From positions 2,542,001 to 2,606,000 of the forward strand of contig NZ_CP025118.1 in NCBI RefSeq assembly GCF_002831665.1: a DNA stretch of 64,000 nt, read 5' to 3'. Shown here in pieces: positions 1-6,833 of this stretch (position 1 is its first letter; each line of letters begins with the position of its first letter). The position numbers were made by a program, and so were the translations under genes. Below the pieces are notes generated by a model. It was given only the letters and a program-made list of their open reading frames with translations, did no database searches and was not told the DNA's origin. The DNA is from Lacinutrix sp. Bg11-31. Its GTDB lineage: Bacteria; Bacteroidota; Bacteroidia; Flavobacteriales; Flavobacteriaceae.

Positions 1-897
1 TAACATTTTATCTTTTCCTTCTGCTACTTTTCGCTTATAATATTGTCTTAATTCACTATCATGTTGTATTGCAGAAACGCTTGCCATACTTAATAAGCTT
101 TTCATTTTTCTGTCTCCTAAATAATGACATTGTTTTCGCTTATAGATACTGGTTCCAGAACGATGCTCGAATGGCGCTGTTCCACAATAACTAGAAAAAG
201 CACGCCAACTTGCAAAGCGTGTAAAGTTTCCTGTATGGTAAATTAATTGACTAGCAACTACTAAACCTACTCCTTTTAAACTCGATAATAATTCATAATT
301 TTTTTGCATCGATTCATCTTGAGAAATAATCTCTTTTATCCTATCCTCTACTGATTTTACTTGCTTAGATAAATAGTCTATACTGCGTTTTAAGCTTATG
401 CAACCAGAATCTGTGGTTGGACTAGATAAAAGTATTTTCATTTCTTTTAAAGTACCTTTAAGACCTGCATTATTTCTAACTAATTGATCCCGTAAAGCTA
501 ACAGTCTTCCAAGCTCTAAATGAGACATACTTTTTACTGTACTTGGTTCCAACTCTTCTCTATAAAGCCAAGCATAACGTGCTATTAAAGCCGCATCAAG
601 CTTGTCTGTCTTTTCTTTTACAATTCCCGATGAACGTTTTATTTTTAAAGGACTTTCTTCTACATAAACTATAGATTGACTAGCGAAATAAAGCGCTAAT
701 TTTAATGAGTAATATCCTGTATTCTCAAAACAATAAAAAACGTCAATTTCATTGGTATACTTTGAAACCCATTTTAAAAGACTTTTATAACCTACTACAT
801 CGTTAATAAACTCCTTATGTACTTCTGCTTGATAACAAAAGGCATCTATTGTTTTTTTTGAAACATCGATTCCAACGACTTCTTTGTAATTTTTCAT
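1..897 (-). CDS. IS110-family transposase (partial, 3' end outside window)
   Basis: DEDD-type RuvC-like recombinase of the IS110 family, which moves the element through a circular intermediate without conventional terminal inverted repeats. The reading frame starts at the ATG at 897 (minus strand) and is open to the window edge, giving the first 299 of 330 residues. It carries the N-terminal GIDVSK motif (catalytic Asp11), the EKTDKLDA motif, and the C-terminal Tnp_IS116 region with CGTAPFEHRSG, where the family's serine lies. The visible nucleotide sequence appears identical to copy 2, so it could be functional or could supply transposase to copy 2. The remaining 31 codons cannot be seen. 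Confidence 0.92.
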   Translation of the reverse strand, partial: MKNYKEVVGIDVSKKTIDAFCYQAEVHKEFINDVVGYKSLLKWVSKYTNEIDVFYCFENTGYYSLKLALYFASQSIVYVEESPLKIKRSSGIVKEKTDKLDAALIARYAWLYREELEPSTVKSMSHLELGRLLALRDQLVRNNAGLKGTLKEMKILLSSPTTDSGCISLKRSIDYLSKQVKSVEDRIKEIISQDESMQKNYELLSSLKGVGLVVASQLIYHTGNFTRFASWRAFSSYCGTAPFEHRSGTSIYKRKQCHYLGDRKMKSLLSMASVSAIQHDSELRQYYKRKVAEGKDKML

Positions 898-1181
898 ATT
901 TTTACAATTAGAGTGAATAAATATGTTGCGTTAACTACTTCCTTTATCGGGAGATTTTGACTCCTGGTATTCCAAATGGTTCTTGGCAACTGTATAGAAA
1001 GAGAGGACTCGTACGTGTAAGGGAACGTTATTCTAAAACACGTTATAGTTCTCCTCTTTTTCTATCTAAAGATATTTATTACAAACTAAAGGAGGACTCG
1101 TACGTGTAAGGGAACGTTATTCTAAAACACGTTATAGTTCTCCTCTTTTTCTATCTAAAGATATTTATTACAAACTAAAGG
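898..1181 (-). ncRNA. Putative bridge RNA region of IS110 copy 1, target loop duplicated
   Basis: This is the non-coding end upstream of the transposase. It has the same stem-loop plan as copy 2 (see 4325-4494), but the segment holding the predicted target-binding loop occurs twice in tandem (1004-1092 and 1093-1181). A transcript running towards the transposase would carry two target loops and one donor loop. That such an RNA exists is inferred from pairing and guide matches and from the known IS621/IS110 bridge RNA architecture. Confidence 0.55.
1004..1181. repeat. 89-bp perfect tandem duplication inside IS110 copy 1
   Basis: Units 1004-1092 and 1093-1181 are identical by eye and begin AGGACTCGTACGTG. 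Copy 2 has only one unit at the equivalent place, so this is a duplication specific to copy 1. The unit runs from the AGGACT stem arm through the predicted target-binding loop to the CTAAAGG at the IS terminus. Confidence 0.9.
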
Positions 1182-1200
1182 AACACGTTGTGCTTAATTT

Positions 1201-1740
1201 ATGAAAAACATACTGCTGACATTAATAATCCTGACTTTGATTTCTTGCAATCAACTCACAAAAGAAGTTGAAAGTTCATTTTCGACCATTGGAATTAAAC
1301 TGGATAGCCTGAATAAAATTGAGGAAAATAAGATTGAAAAACATTTTAATGAAATTAACTCAAAACGAATAAAAAAATATGACGGAGAGAATTCCGCAAT
1401 GATTTATTATTCTGCAATCAAACATAATAGAATTGTTGATTCACTAATTTTAAAACTCAAATCAATTGGAGAAAAAGATTTAGAGAAGAAAAAATTAGTC
1501 GAACAATTTGAATATGCAAAAACTGACTTGAGGAATAAACTGAACACGATAACGGAATTCAATACCAAAGCGGAAATTGATTCATTACTAAAACCATCAA
1601 AGGATTTAGAAATTTTGCCGAATTTTGCTATTATTTCGGAATTTCAAAGTGGAAAATTGAATTCGACTAAAAGTGCGGAATTATTACTAAAAAAATTGAA
1701 CGATAAAACAAAAAGCGAAAAGGAACTGAATAAAAACTAA
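1201..1740 (+). CDS. Hypothetical lipoprotein, cassette-borne
   Basis: 179 residues. A short N-terminal hydrophobic segment ends in the lipobox LISC (Cys16), so a lipid-anchored envelope protein is predicted. The mature part is highly charged, rich in Lys, Glu and Asn, and looks helical or coiled-coil; I recognise no domain. The ATG lies only 13 bases after the GTT crossover point of the preceding attC-like site, and the TAA is directly followed by the next one at 1741, so the gene fills a cassette almost exactly as integron cassette genes do. It starts without a Shine-Dalgarno sequence, as is normal in this phylum. It lies immediately downstream of IS110 copy 1. Function unknown. Confidence 0.8.
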   Translation: MKNILLTLIILTLISCNQLTKEVESSFSTIGIKLDSLNKIEENKIEKHFNEINSKRIKKYDGENSAMIYYSAIKHNRIVDSLILKLKSIGEKDLEKKKLVEQFEYAKTDLRNKLNTITEFNTKAEIDSLLKPSKDLEILPNFAIISEFQSGKLNSTKSAELLLKKLNDKTKSEKELNKN

Positions 1741-1875
1741 GCACAACACCGTATATAAAAAATTGCTTGTGTTAGGCTTAAACAAAGGTCGTTGCACGTT
1801 TGCTACGTCTGAATTTCCCTCGGAAATTCCTCGCACGCAAACCCGCAACTTTCCATATACAAAACCGTTGTAACC
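1741..1875 (+). repeat. attC-like palindromic element 1
   Basis: Begins GCACAAC immediately after the stop of the lipoprotein gene and ends at CCGTTGTAACC, with the putative crossover G-TT at 1867-1869. The opening GCACAAC is the exact reverse complement of GTTGTGC (1187-1193), which starts this cassette. Internally it has an inverted repeat GAATTTCC-n3-GGAAATTC (1811-1829) and outer arms with GTATAT and ATATAC. Elements 2 and 3 share the same organisation (CGTATATAA or CGTGTATAA near the left, CCATACAC or CCATATAC near the right). Confidence 0.6.
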
Positions 1876-1972
1876 AATTAAAACACAGATGACGTAAAGA
1901 TGTCATATGGATGACGACACCAATGCCAATGCTTTTATTTAGCTTTGCTTTCAACAATTAAACATCTCTCAA

Positions 1973-2545
1973 TTGAAGAATAAAGATTTAGCAAAAAGAG
2001 TAAAAGAATTAAGAAAGCGAAACGGAATGTCACAAGAACTCTTGGCAGAAAATTCTGGATTAAGTTTACGGACAGTTCAAAGAATTGAAAATGGAGAAAC
2101 CCAACCTACTGGAGATTCTATTAAAAGATTATCTAGTGCCTTAAATGTTACACCTAACGAATTAATAGATTGGCAAATTATTGAAGATAGTAAAGCTTTA
2201 TTACTATTAAACTTGTCACAACTAGGGTTTATAGCATTTCCATTACTTGGTATATTAATTCCACTAATTATTTGGACTTCAAAAAAGGATAAGATAAAAG
2301 ATATAGACCAAGTTGGAAAATCCATTTTAAATTTTCAAATATCTTGGACCTTACTTTTGTTTTTATTAGTTATTGGTCTTTTTATTACCTCAAAACTTGA
2401 ACTAACAACCATTTCTTTTGCTGGAATGCTAATAACTATCAGTGCAATGTATTTTCTAAATTTTGTAGTTGTAATAACTAATACCCTAAAATACCATAAT
2501 GGCAAATCTGTAAAGTATCCATCAGTATTTAAATTCTTAAGTTAA
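1973..2545 (+). CDS. XRE-family HTH protein with C-terminal membrane segments
   Basis: 190 residues. Residues 5-65 form a helix-turn-helix of the Cro/C1 type (MSQELLAENSGLS, then RTVQRIENGETQP), and the rest contains about three or four hydrophobic segments. This resembles the HTH plus membrane-domain proteins common in Flavobacteriia. The frame has no ATG near the start and is closed upstream by TAG at 1940, so the TTG at 1973 is the likely start. It is the first gene of a two-gene cassette; the following membrane-protein gene begins 15 bases downstream. I infer a membrane-tethered regulator, possibly acting on its own cassette partner; there is no direct evidence for the target. Confidence 0.75.
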   Translation: MKNKDLAKRVKELRKRNGMSQELLAENSGLSLRTVQRIENGETQPTGDSIKRLSSALNVTPNELIDWQIIEDSKALLLLNLSQLGFIAFPLLGILIPLIIWTSKKDKIKDIDQVGKSILNFQISWTLLLFLLVIGLFITSKLELTTISFAGMLITISAMYFLNFVVVITNTLKYHNGKSVKYPSVFKFLS

Positions 2546-2560
2546 TTAAATAAAGAACTA

Positions 2561-3145
2561 ATGAATAAATCAAACTACAAAGTAACATTGGAACTTGTCT
2601 TGCGTCAATGCGTTTTTATTATTCTTAATATTTATGCAATATCTAAATTGTTAGGCGGTCAATTCTATATGAAAGGAAAAATACCTGATGAAATTGCAAA
2701 TACAACATTAGGAGAAGCTAGTGGATTTTCATTGGCTTGGACATTTATGGGACACTCATATTTTTATATTTTGTTCGTTGGTGTTTTTCAACTTTTAGGA
2801 GCTTGGTTTCTATTATGGAATAAAACAAAATTGACAGGAGTATTGATATTATTACCTATAATGGTAAACATAATTATATTCGATATTATTTTTCTTGATG
2901 TATATCCAGCATTAGCCAATGCCATAATAGTTCTTTTAATGTTATTCTTAATTCTATTTTTCAATAGAGAAATAGTAAAAGAGATAGTCATTAAGCTTAC
3001 CAACTTTCAATCAAAAACTAGTGTTCCTATTAAAAAAAGATTAATCACTTTTGGAATTACTATTCTATTTATTGTATTAATTTTCAGTTTTGATTCATTA
3101 ATTGAATACTGGCTTGGAGCAAGTACAGAAAAGATAATAGAATAA
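2561..3145 (+). CDS. DoxX-like integral membrane protein, cassette-borne
   Basis: 194 residues with about five hydrophobic segments. The pattern (an N-terminal LLGGQFY segment, then a GHSYFYILFVGVFQLLGAW segment and a polar break before the last helix) resembles small DoxX-like membrane proteins, but the match is by feel and no catalytic motif is visible. It follows the HTH/membrane gene by 15 bases on the same strand and probably shares its transcript. The stop is followed within 5 bases by attC-like element 2, so the two genes form one cassette. Function unknown. Confidence 0.65.
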   Translation: MNKSNYKVTLELVLRQCVFIILNIYAISKLLGGQFYMKGKIPDEIANTTLGEASGFSLAWTFMGHSYFYILFVGVFQLLGAWFLLWNKTKLTGVLILLPIMVNIIIFDIIFLDVYPALANAIIVLLMLFLILFFNREIVKEIVIKLTNFQSKTSVPIKKRLITFGITILFIVLIFSFDSLIEYWLGASTEKIIE

Positions 3146-3150
3146 TAACT

Positions 3151-3274
3151 GGTTACAACAACGTGTATAATCAATTGCTTGGTTATCGCCTACTTGGAAA
3201 TTCCTTCGGAATTTCCTCTGGTTCGTTTTCTTTTACTAATTTAGTTGTTAGCCAACGCAACTAACCATACACGT
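3151..3274 (+). repeat. attC-like palindromic element 2, interrupted by IS110
   Basis: Starts GGTTACAAC, the exact reverse complement of GTTGTAACC (1867-1875) that opens the same cassette. Arms ACGTGTAT (3161-3168) and ATACACGT (3267-3274) are complementary. The inner palindrome is GGAAATTCC-TTC-GGAATTTCC, and a pair of GGTTA / TAACC blocks is also complementary. At ACACGT the element is cut by IS110 copy 2; its distal half, GTTACAA, reappears at 4506. Confidence 0.65.
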
Positions 3275-3312
3275 ATTCCAAGATCATTTCCTAATAAATA
3301 TTCTGTTTTTTT

Positions 3313-4305
3313 TTAAGCTGCATGCTGTTGTAAAACAACATAAGGTGTTCCTCTTTTCACAACAGCAAAAGCTCTTGCAATTAGTTTGTTTCTAACATTA
3401 TTTATGGCTAACATTTTATCTTTTCCTTCTGCTACTTTTCGCTTATAATATTGTCTTAATTCACTATCATGTTGTATTGCAGAAACGCTTGCCATACTTA
3501 ATAAGCTTTTCATTTTTCTGTCTCCTAAATAATGACATTGTTTTCGCTTATAGATACTGGTTCCAGAACGATGCTCGAATGGCGCTGTTCCACAATAACT
3601 AGAAAAAGCACGCCAACTTGCAAAGCGTGTAAAGTTTCCTGTATGGTAAATTAATTGACTAGCAACTACTAAACCTACTCCTTTTAAACTCGATAATAAT
3701 TCATAATTTTTTTGCATCGATTCATCTTGAGAAATAATCTCTTTTATCCTATCCTCTACTGATTTTACTTGCTTAGATAAATAGTCTATACTGCGTTTTA
3801 AGCTTATGCAACCAGAATCTGTGGTTGGACTAGATAAAAGTATTTTCATTTCTTTTAAAGTACCTTTAAGACCTGCATTATTTCTAACTAATTGATCCCG
3901 TAAAGCTAACAGTCTTCCAAGCTCTAAATGAGACATACTTTTTACTGTACTTGGTTCCAACTCTTCTCTATAAAGCCAAGCATAACGTGCTATTAAAGCC
4001 GCATCAAGCTTGTCTGTCTTTTCTTTTACAATTCCCGATGAACGTTTTATTTTTAAAGGACTTTCTTCTACATAAACTATAGATTGACTAGCGAAATAAA
4101 GCGCTAATTTTAATGAGTAATATCCTGTATTCTCAAAACAATAAAAAACGTCAATTTCATTGGTATACTTTGAAACCCATTTTAAAAGACTTTTATAACC
4201 TACTACATCGTTAATAAACTCCTTATGTACTTCTGCTTGATAACAAAAGGCATCTATTGTTTTTTTTGAAACATCGATTCCAACGACTTCTTTGTAATTT
4301 TTCAT
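3313..4305 (-). CDS. IS110-family transposase (complete)
   Basis: 330 residues, a normal length. N-terminal DEDD_Tnp_IS110 domain (about residues 5-155) with VGIDVSK (Asp11) and EKTDKLDAALIARYA. A central helical coiled-coil (about 160-205) is followed by the Tnp_IS116 domain with LSSLKGVG and SSYCGTAPFEHRSGTS, which contains the family's catalytic serine. Established role: a site-specific recombinase guided by an element-encoded bridge RNA. The gene is intact and its visible overlap with copy 1 looks identical. The 5' non-coding end has the folding expected for the RNA partner. Confidence 0.95.
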   Translation of the reverse strand: MKNYKEVVGIDVSKKTIDAFCYQAEVHKEFINDVVGYKSLLKWVSKYTNEIDVFYCFENTGYYSLKLALYFASQSIVYVEESPLKIKRSSGIVKEKTDKLDAALIARYAWLYREELEPSTVKSMSHLELGRLLALRDQLVRNNAGLKGTLKEMKILLSSPTTDSGCISLKRSIDYLSKQVKSVEDRIKEIISQDESMQKNYELLSSLKGVGLVVASQLIYHTGNFTRFASWRAFSSYCGTAPFEHRSGTSIYKRKQCHYLGDRKMKSLLSMASVSAIQHDSELRQYYKRKVAEGKDKMLAINNVRNKLIARAFAVVKRGTPYVVLQQHAA

Positions 4306-4324
4306 ATTTTTACAATTAGAGTGA

Positions 4325-4494
4325 ATAAATATGTTGCGTTAACTACTTCCTTTATCGGGAGATTTTGACTCCTGGTATTCCAAATGGTTCTTGGCAACAG
4401 TATAGAAAGAGAGGACTCGTACGTGTAAGGGAGCGTTATTCTAAAACACGTTATAGTTCTCCTCTTTTTCTATCTAAAGATATTTATTACAAAC
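4325..4494 (-). ncRNA. Putative IS110 bridge RNA
   Basis: Read on the minus strand, the region has two stem-loops before the transposase ATG. The first (4411-4465) is closed by AGAGG-n3-ACT with AGTCCTCT. Its internal loop carries TAACGTGT and TACACGT, which match the two strands of the attC-like insertion target. The second (about 4339-4400) is closed by GTTGC/GCAAC with an inner GGAG/CTCC stem. Its loop strands carry TTGGAATAC and TAAAGGAA, which match the two ends of the IS itself (3273-3281 and 4495-4502). Order target loop, donor loop, recombinase is that of the IS621 bridge RNA. The exact ends are not determinable. Confidence 0.65.
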
Positions 4495-4533
4495 TAAAGG
4501 AACACGTTACAATAATTTGATAAAAACGAAATT

Positions 4534-5256
4534 ATGATAAAAAAAGTAATAGTTGGAATTTTAACAATCGGAATATTTGGTTGCAATTCTGACCACAAGA
4601 AAACCAACTCTAATGAAACCTATTCAGACATTAATATTGTAGGTGCAATGAAAAATGTTATGTGGAAAGGAGAATTAGGTGGAAGTATTAGTCTCGATAC
4701 TATTTCTAATAAAAAAGGCCTTTATGGACTTGGGCCAGAAAGTTATCTGACTGGAGAAATACTTATTAACGATGGGAATAGTTACGTTTCAAAAGTCACG
4801 TCAGATTCAACTATGACAGTTGAAAAAACATTTGATATCTCAGCACCTTTCTTGGTGTATGCCAATGTAACCGAATGGAATGAAATAGAATTAGCTTCAA
4901 ACATAAAGTCTATTAAAGACATTGAAAATTTAGTTGACGAAAAGACGACTGACTTTAAAAGACCTTTTGCTTTCAAACTAACAGGAAGAATATCAAAAGC
5001 AATTATTCATATTCAAAATTTACCTAAAGGAACAAAGGTTTCTTCACCAGAAGAGGCTCATAAAGGACAAACTAATTACGAGTTGAAAAATGAAGAAGCA
5101 ATAATTATTGGTTTTTTCTCAACTGAACATAAAGGAGTTTTTACACATCACGACTCAAACATTCATTTACACTTAATAACAAAAGACGAAAGTAAAATGG
5201 GACATTTAGACGATGTAGAAATAGAAAAGATGAAATTATATTTACCGAAAAAATAA
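4534..5256 (+). CDS. Acetolactate decarboxylase-like lipoprotein, cassette-borne
   Basis: 240 residues. A short signal with lipobox-like IFGC (Cys17) predicts a lipoprotein. The body resembles alpha-acetolactate decarboxylase (AAL_decarboxy family): GLGPESYLTGEILINDG, a central PFAFKLTG segment, and the C-terminal THHDSNIHLHLI followed by MGHLDD, where the family's metal-ligand histidines (His-x-His) lie. The family converts acetolactate to acetoin in the cytoplasm; an exported lipidated version is unusual, so the substrate may differ. The gene starts 28 bases after IS110 copy 2 and is followed by attC-like element 3. Residue matches are from memory of the family. Confidence 0.7.
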   Translation: MIKKVIVGILTIGIFGCNSDHKKTNSNETYSDINIVGAMKNVMWKGELGGSISLDTISNKKGLYGLGPESYLTGEILINDGNSYVSKVTSDSTMTVEKTFDISAPFLVYANVTEWNEIELASNIKSIKDIENLVDEKTTDFKRPFAFKLTGRISKAIIHIQNLPKGTKVSSPEEAHKGQTNYELKNEEAIIIGFFSTEHKGVFTHHDSNIHLHLITKDESKMGHLDDVEIEKMKLYLPKK

Positions 5257-5261
5257 AAACT

Positions 5262-5376
5262 GCTGGCAACACCGTATATAATTTATTGCTGGCTTCTTGC
5301 CTACTTTCTTGGTCAGTATTTGTTTATTAATTTAGTTGCTTAACCACGAAACTAACCATACACAACAACGTTGGCA
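5262..5376 (+). repeat. attC-like palindromic element 3
   Basis: Starts GCTGGCAAC and ends ACAACGTTGGCA, with the putative crossover G-TT at 5370-5372. It shares CACCGTATATAA, TTTAGTTG and ACTAACCATACAC with elements 1 and 2. Unlike those, its opening bases are not complementary to the start of its own cassette (GTTACAATA at 4506), so this cassette may have been rearranged, for instance by recombination between IS110 copies. The IS3-family element begins 8 bases downstream. Confidence 0.5.
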
Positions 5377-5422
5377 ATAATTTTGACCCATCCTGAAATA
5401 AGGCTACATAATTTTAAACATT

Positions 5423-5764
5423 ATGTACAGAAATGACAAAGTAATTAGACGTTACAGTGAACCTTTTAAATTAAAAATTTTAGCCGAACTTACTATCGGA
5501 AAACACACAAAGAGCGAACTTTGTAAACTCTACTCTATTGCTCCCACAACAGTCTATGAGTGGATTAAAAAGTACAATCGTAAAGACTTAATGAACACCA
5601 GAGTAAAAGTGGAAACTAAAGACGAAATATCTAGAATTAAAGCACTTCAAAAAGAGGTGGAACAACTTAAAAAATTACTACTTAAAAAGGATCTCGATGC
5701 AATGGTAGAAGAATCATATCTAGAAGTTGCTGCTGAGGATCTGGGTTACAAATCTATTGCTTAA
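5423..5764 (+). pseudogene. IS3-family transposase OrfA, truncated by a nonsense codon
   Basis: 113 residues as read: N-terminal HTH (transposase_8 type; RYSEPFKLKILAEL and APTTVYEWIKKY), then a leucine-zipper-like segment (IKALQKEVEQLKKLLLKK). The frame stops at TAA 5762-5764, but reading through gives LKKKLSIKP and a second stop, the usual OrfA tail. In the decayed relative at 19161-19628 the same place reads GAA-CTA-AAA, so the TAA is most likely a GAA to TAA mutation that removes the last nine residues and the region used for programmed frameshifting. Loss of function is likely but not certain. Confidence 0.7.
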
Positions 5765-6636
5765 CTAAAAAAAAAGTTAAGTATAAAGCCTTAATTAAAG
5801 CTAAATAAAAAACTAAGGGATTTGCCTCTTTAACTACTATATCTAATGGTTTTGGACTTAAACGTAATGCTTATTACAAGTATAAAAAAAGAGCTGATAA
5901 ACGTTTAATTCTCGAACAACAGATTATAAATATTGTTAGAAAAAGACGCAAATCCCTTCCTAGAGAAGGCGTCAGAAAACTTATAAAATCCTTAAATGTA
6001 GATTTTACTAAAGCTAATATTAAAGTTGGTAGAGACACATTGTTTAATGTCCTTAGAAAACATCAAATGCTAACACTCAGAAAGAAATATAGTGCCAGAA
6101 CAACTAACTCATACCATCGCTTTTATAAGTACAGTAATATTATAAAAGATATAGAAGTTACTAGACCAAATCAAATATGGGTAAGTGATATCACAAATGT
6201 TAGAACCGTAAAAGGATTTTGTTATTTCGCGCTCATTACAGACATGCATTCTAGAAAAATTGTCGGTTATAACCTTAGTGATAGTCTTGAACTCAATGGA
6301 TGCGTTAGAGCCCTTAATAAGGCCATATATCAAGCTAAAAATATTAAACAGCTTATTCATCATTCAGACAGAGGCATACAGTACTGTAGCAATGTATACA
6401 CACAAATACTCAAAAGAAAAAAGATAGATATTAGTATGACTGAAGAAAATCATTGCTACGAAAATGCGATGGCAGAACGCCTAAACGGAATACTAAAAGA
6501 CGAATTTTATCTAGACCAGACCTTTGAAAACGTAGCACACGCAAAGAGAGCTGCAATTAATTTATACAATGAAGTAAGATTACATTTATCTTTAGACTAT
6601 AAAACACCAAATATGGTATATAAATTATCAGCGTAA
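5737..6636 (+). pseudogene. IS3-family transposase OrfB (DDE integrase) with internal stop
   Basis: The integrase frame runs from about 5737 to 6636 but has a TAA at 5806-5808, where the relic at 19161-19628 has GAG. Downstream of it the protein is complete: HTH_21 region (RKSLPREGVRKLIKS), then the rve catalytic core with WVSDITN (first Asp), HHSDRG (second Asp) and the glutamate region ENAMAERLNGILKDE. The longest open frame with an ATG begins at 6040 and lacks the N-terminal part. OrfB is normally made as a -1 frameshift fusion with OrfA, so both stops would block it. Confidence 0.75.
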
Positions 6637-6833
6637 AATCAATTTTAACCTGTAGCTGTATTTCAGGACAAGATATATCCTATTTAATGGTGTTTTAAAC
6701 GTCTCGTTGCAGCTCTAGAATTTATTTTTATCTTATTTTTTTTACATATAATGAATTCATCTCCAATACTATAAAACGGTGATTCAAAATTCAATATTTG
6801 GTATTACAAAACTAAAGTGAAGGATTACATATC

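Larger units (their letters stand above)
1..1188 (-). mobile_element. IS110-family insertion sequence, copy 1 (cut by window edge)
   Basis: This copy is nearly identical to the complete element at 3275-4507. Position 1 corresponds to 3409 of that copy, so the transposase 3' end and the IS left end lie outside the window. Its right end reads ACACGT followed by TGTGC, so ACACGT (1183-1188) is the same core as at both ends of copy 2. Two point differences from copy 2 are visible, near 991 and in the GGGAACG/GGGAGCG segment. An 89-bp tandem duplication lies in its non-coding end. Both copies have the same orientation and bracket cassettes 1 and 2. Confidence 0.9.
3275..4507 (-). mobile_element. 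IS110-family insertion sequence, copy 2 (complete)
   Basis: About 1.23 kb. Left junction CCATACACGT-ATTCC and right junction AAGGAACACGT-TACAA share the six bases ACACGT, which fits the core shared by target and donor in IS110 recombination. The transposase is on the minus strand, with a short 38-bp end downstream (3275-3312) and a long 202-bp non-coding end upstream (4306-4507). There are no long terminal inverted repeats. Removing the IS restores a continuous attC-like right arm. A long non-coding end 5' of the recombinase is the IS110-group (IS621-like) layout. Confidence 0.9.
5384..6675 (+). mobile_element. IS3-family insertion sequence, probably inactive
   Basis: Terminal inverted repeats begin TGACCCATCCTGAAATAAGG (from 5384) and are matched imperfectly by GTAGCTGTATTTCAGGAC near 6652-6675. 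Inside are orfA and orfB of an IS3-type element with a DDE integrase domain. Two in-frame nonsense codons, described at the genes, argue that it cannot make the normal OrfAB fusion. The exact right end is uncertain by a few bases, and no clear target duplication was seen. Confidence 0.8.

Noticed and set aside
1973..3145. HTH and membrane-protein pair as a toxin-antitoxin system
   Set aside because: The HTH protein itself has several membrane segments, the partner is a five-helix protein, and neither resembles known toxins; cassette cargo of unknown role is the safer call.
1..5380. Composite transposon formed by two IS110 copies
   Set aside because: IS110 elements do not normally mobilise DNA as composite transposons, and both copies are explained by independent insertion at the palindromes.
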